DNA from: Candidatus Microgenomates bacterium
GTDB taxonomy: Bacteria; Patescibacteria; Microgenomatia; JADHYG01
DNA length: 6,837 bases
Assembly (NCBI GenBank): GCA_016782545.1
Contig: JADHYG010000053.1
Location: 1-6,837, forward strand
Direction: 5' to 3'
Under the pieces are notes generated by a model, which was not told where the DNA came from, made no database searches, and saw nothing but the letters and a program-made list of their open reading frames with translations. Position 1 is the first letter of the stretch, and each line of letters opens with the position of its first letter. Below are positions 5,851 through 6,837 of this stretch, piece after piece. The translations under genes were made by a program, and so were the position numbers.

Positions 5851-6585
5851 TCAACTAATAAATCTCAAAAGATACATCAGAAGAATTCCCAAGATAAAGA
5901 TAGTAAAACTTAAAAAAGATTTTTTTCTGTCTGTTTCTTTTTTGATTTCCGGAATAAGATCTGAAGAGGCGATATAGATAAAACCACCAGCAGCAAAGGG
6001 TAATAAAAAGCGATTTAAATTAATTGTGTTTGAAAGAAAAAAGCCAAAAATACCGCCCAAAATTGCTGTTAAAGCAATGCTGAAATTCAAAATTAAAGCC
6101 TTTTTTTTGCTGAAGCCGCCATAAATCAAAACTCCAAAATCACCAATTTCTTGAGGAATTTCATGAAGAGCCACTGCCAAAGCCGTGACAAAACCCAAAG
6201 ATGGATTAACTATAAAACTGGCGGCAATAGTTAAACCATCAATAAAGTTATGAACAACATCTCCCAAAAGATTCATATAAGCAAAAGTATGTTCTGGACA
6301 TTTACCTTCATGACAGTGGCGCCAGTGAAGAAGTTTTTCCATCAGGAAAAAAAGAACAAAACCAACGAGTACATAGAGAAAAATTTGCGGATCATTAAAT
6401 TCTTCAATTGCCTCAGGAATGAGGTGTAAAAAAGCACCACCCATTAAAGCGCCAGCGGAAAGAGCAATTAAAGTGAAAAGAATTTTTTCAAATAGTTTTT
6501 CTTTTAAAGAAAGCGTGAAAAGACCAAGCAAGGAAAGAAGACTGATAAGAAAATTGGCGAGAATGATTAAAAATAAAGTGTTCAT
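5851..6585 (-). CDS. ZIP family divalent metal transporter, LIV-1-like motifs
   Basis: The 244-residue protein has about eight hydrophobic segments and the ZIP signature motifs. FLHLIPEA (52-59) is in helix 2, VHNFIDGLTI (111-120) in helix 4, and HEIPQEIGDFGVL (141-153) in helix 5. H112, N113, D116, H141, E142 and E146 are the expected metal ligands of the transport site. The helix-5 motif resembles HEXPHEXGD of the LIV-1 (LZT) subfamily but has Q145 where eukaryotic members have His. The loop between helices 3 and 4 is rich in ligands (H87, H90, C91, H92, C96, H99) and probably binds metal. The protein should import zinc, or possibly iron or manganese, across the cytoplasmic membrane. It ends with TGA, 3 bp from the convergent rmuC stop. 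It has a TTGACT-18-TATACT promoter and an 18-bp palindrome just before the start; no Shine-Dalgarno is visible. Confidence 0.94.
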   Translation of the reverse strand: MNTLFLIILANFLISLLSLLGLFTLSLKEKLFEKILFTLIALSAGALMGGAFLHLIPEAIEEFNDPQIFLYVLVGFVLFFLMEKLLHWRHCHEGKCPEHTFAYMNLLGDVVHNFIDGLTIAASFIVNPSLGFVTALAVALHEIPQEIGDFGVLIYGGFSKKKALILNFSIALTAILGGIFGFFLSNTINLNRFLLPFAAGGFIYIASSDLIPEIKKETDRKKSFLSFTIFILGILLMYLLRFIS

Positions 6586-6588
6586 ATT

Positions 6589-6606
6589 TTTAAGTTGTCA
6601 CTTAAA
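6589..6606. promoter_or_regulatory. Operator-like palindrome upstream of the ZIP gene
   Basis: TTTAAGT-TGTC-ACTTAAA is a perfect 7-bp inverted repeat with a 4-bp centre. It lies 3 bp upstream of the ZIP start codon and about 10 bp downstream of its -10, so a bound repressor would block transcription. The form (short AT-rich arms, 18 bp overall) is like sites of metal-sensing repressors of the DtxR/MntR or Fur/Zur type, but no such regulator is encoded here. It could instead be a small hairpin in the mRNA leader. Confidence 0.5.
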
Positions 6607-6616
6607 CACGCTTTGT

Positions 6617-6646
6617 AGTATAAGTGATTTTTGGATGAGGAGTCAA
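6617..6646 (-). promoter_or_regulatory. Sigma70-type promoter of the ZIP gene
   Basis: On the minus strand TTGACT (6646-6641, five of six to TTGACA) and TATACT (6622-6617, five of six to TATAAT) are separated by 18 bp. Transcription would start near 6610, giving a leader of about 25 nt that contains the 6589-6606 palindrome. This is the best two-part promoter in the window. Confidence 0.65.
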
Positions 6647-6706
6647 ATCTTTGGTCGGAGATTTTCTGGACTAACAATTTGCTTACCGGCGGAAAGGGTT
6701 TTAAGA

Positions 6707-6715
6707 TGATATAAT
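6707..6715 (+). promoter_or_regulatory. Rightward extended -10 element
   Basis: TGATATAAT has a TGn extension and a perfect TATAAT. Transcription would start near 6722 and proceed through the palindromic element towards a gene beyond the right edge. There is no -35 match. Together with the leftward ZIP promoter it makes 6617-6715 a divergent promoter region. Confidence 0.4.
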
Positions 6716-6733
6716 TTGAGTGGAACTGGGTTA

Positions 6734-6808
6734 TTCTTCGAGCGATCCCGCACCAGATGGTGCGGGGGAGTCGAGAAGTGTATTGATTGGTTCTCGACTA
6801 CGCTCGAA
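6734..6808. repeat. Nested palindromic repeat with embedded GC-rich hairpin
   Basis: TTCGAGCG (6737-6744) is the exact reverse complement of CGCTCGAA (6801-6808), and GTCGAGAA (6770-6777) is the exact reverse complement of TTCTCGAC (6791-6798). The right-hand unit is compact, TTCTCGAC-TA-CGCTCGAA (6791-6808). The left-hand unit is the same in inverted orientation but split by about 25 bp that contain a perfect 8-bp hairpin, CCCGCACC-AGAT-GGTGCGGG (6747-6766). The GC of this element is well above its surroundings. It has the form of a dispersed REP-like intergenic element, though only one full copy is in view. There is no poly-T tract after either hairpin, so it is unlikely to be an ordinary terminator. 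Confidence 0.8.
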
Positions 6809-6837
6809 CAATAATAGTAAGACAATGGTAATAGTGA

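Larger units (their letters stand above)
6586..6837. other. Intergenic region right of the ZIP gene
   Basis: The 252 bp hold the ZIP operator and promoter, a rightward extended -10 and the nested palindrome. About 6647-6706 shows nothing I can identify. Open frames exist on both strands across it but have no recognisable protein content and read through the palindromes. An ATG at 6825-6827 (reading MVIV to the window edge) could be the start of the next rightward gene; 13 bases are too few to judge. Confidence 0.5.

Noticed and set aside
2933..5853. Possible recoding of TGA as glycine
   Set aside because: TGA falls exactly at the expected C-terminal ends of MetRS and the ZIP protein, so it acts as a stop.
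2933..6328. Identical hexapeptide GKCPEH in MetRS (141-146) and in the ZIP loop (94-99)
   Set aside because: In MetRS it is part of a zinc knuckle and in ZIP part of a loop; the surrounding residues and codon contexts do not align, so this is probably coincidence or convergence on metal binding.
6643..6825. 60-residue minus-strand frame ending in LRPKI
   Set aside because: It reads through the palindromic repeat and overlaps the ZIP promoter. The last 20 residues look mildly protein-like, but there is no start signal and no family match I can recognise.
6720..6837. GTG-initiated rightward open frame through the repeat, in frame with ATG 6825
   Set aside because: Its residues come mostly from the palindromes, and GTG lies only 4 nt after the TATAAT. 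Too weak to call a gene.
6586..6837. tRNA or other structured RNA gene
   Set aside because: No T-loop GTTCGAATC-like motif or cloverleaf pairing was found; the only strong pairing is the palindromic repeat.

Overview
The window is an AT-rich stretch with short intergenic gaps and single-copy housekeeping genes. It most likely comes from a reduced-genome bacterium of the Candidate Phyla Radiation (Patescibacteria, possibly a Microgenomates-like lineage). The reasons are the low GC, a compact 512-residue MetRS, the mix of small membrane proteins, a GT2 membrane glycosyltransferase, RmuC and a ZIP transporter, and the near absence of Shine-Dalgarno sequences. TGA ends two well-recognised genes (metG and the ZIP gene), so TGA looks like an ordinary stop; this argues against Gracilibacteria/Absconditabacteria. 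The lineage is an inference; no marker here fixes it.

Layout. 1-1440 (minus): 480 N-terminal residues of a membrane GT2 glycosyltransferase that runs off the left edge. 1529-2344 (minus): TatD-type metal hydrolase. 2460-2885 (minus): a 141-residue EamA/DMT-type membrane protein with its own -10, a strong Shine-Dalgarno and its own rho-independent terminator. 2933-4471 (minus): methionyl-tRNA synthetase. 4493-4795 (minus): a 100-residue hypothetical membrane protein whose coding sequence contains four perfect copies of a 7-bp repeat. 4834-5847 (plus): an RmuC-family protein, divergent from the previous gene. 5851-6585 (minus): a ZIP-family metal transporter, convergent with rmuC and only 3 bp away. 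6586-6837: no convincing complete gene, but a good sigma70-type promoter plus an operator-like palindrome for the ZIP gene, a rightward extended -10, and a nested palindromic repeat.

How the parts relate. metG and tatD are near neighbours in many bacteria; here the EamA gene sits between them as a separately controlled unit. metG, rmuC and the 100-residue gene each have a -10 element 6-7 bp from their start codon and no Shine-Dalgarno, as expected for leaderless mRNAs. The others look like independent envelope, transport and DNA-maintenance genes. No defence system, CRISPR array, insertion sequence, tRNA or rRNA is visible. The most interesting non-coding signals are the nested palindrome at 6734-6808, a possible relic of it inside the terminator at 2374-2417, the ZIP operator at 6589-6606 and the heptanucleotide repeat at 4671-4698.
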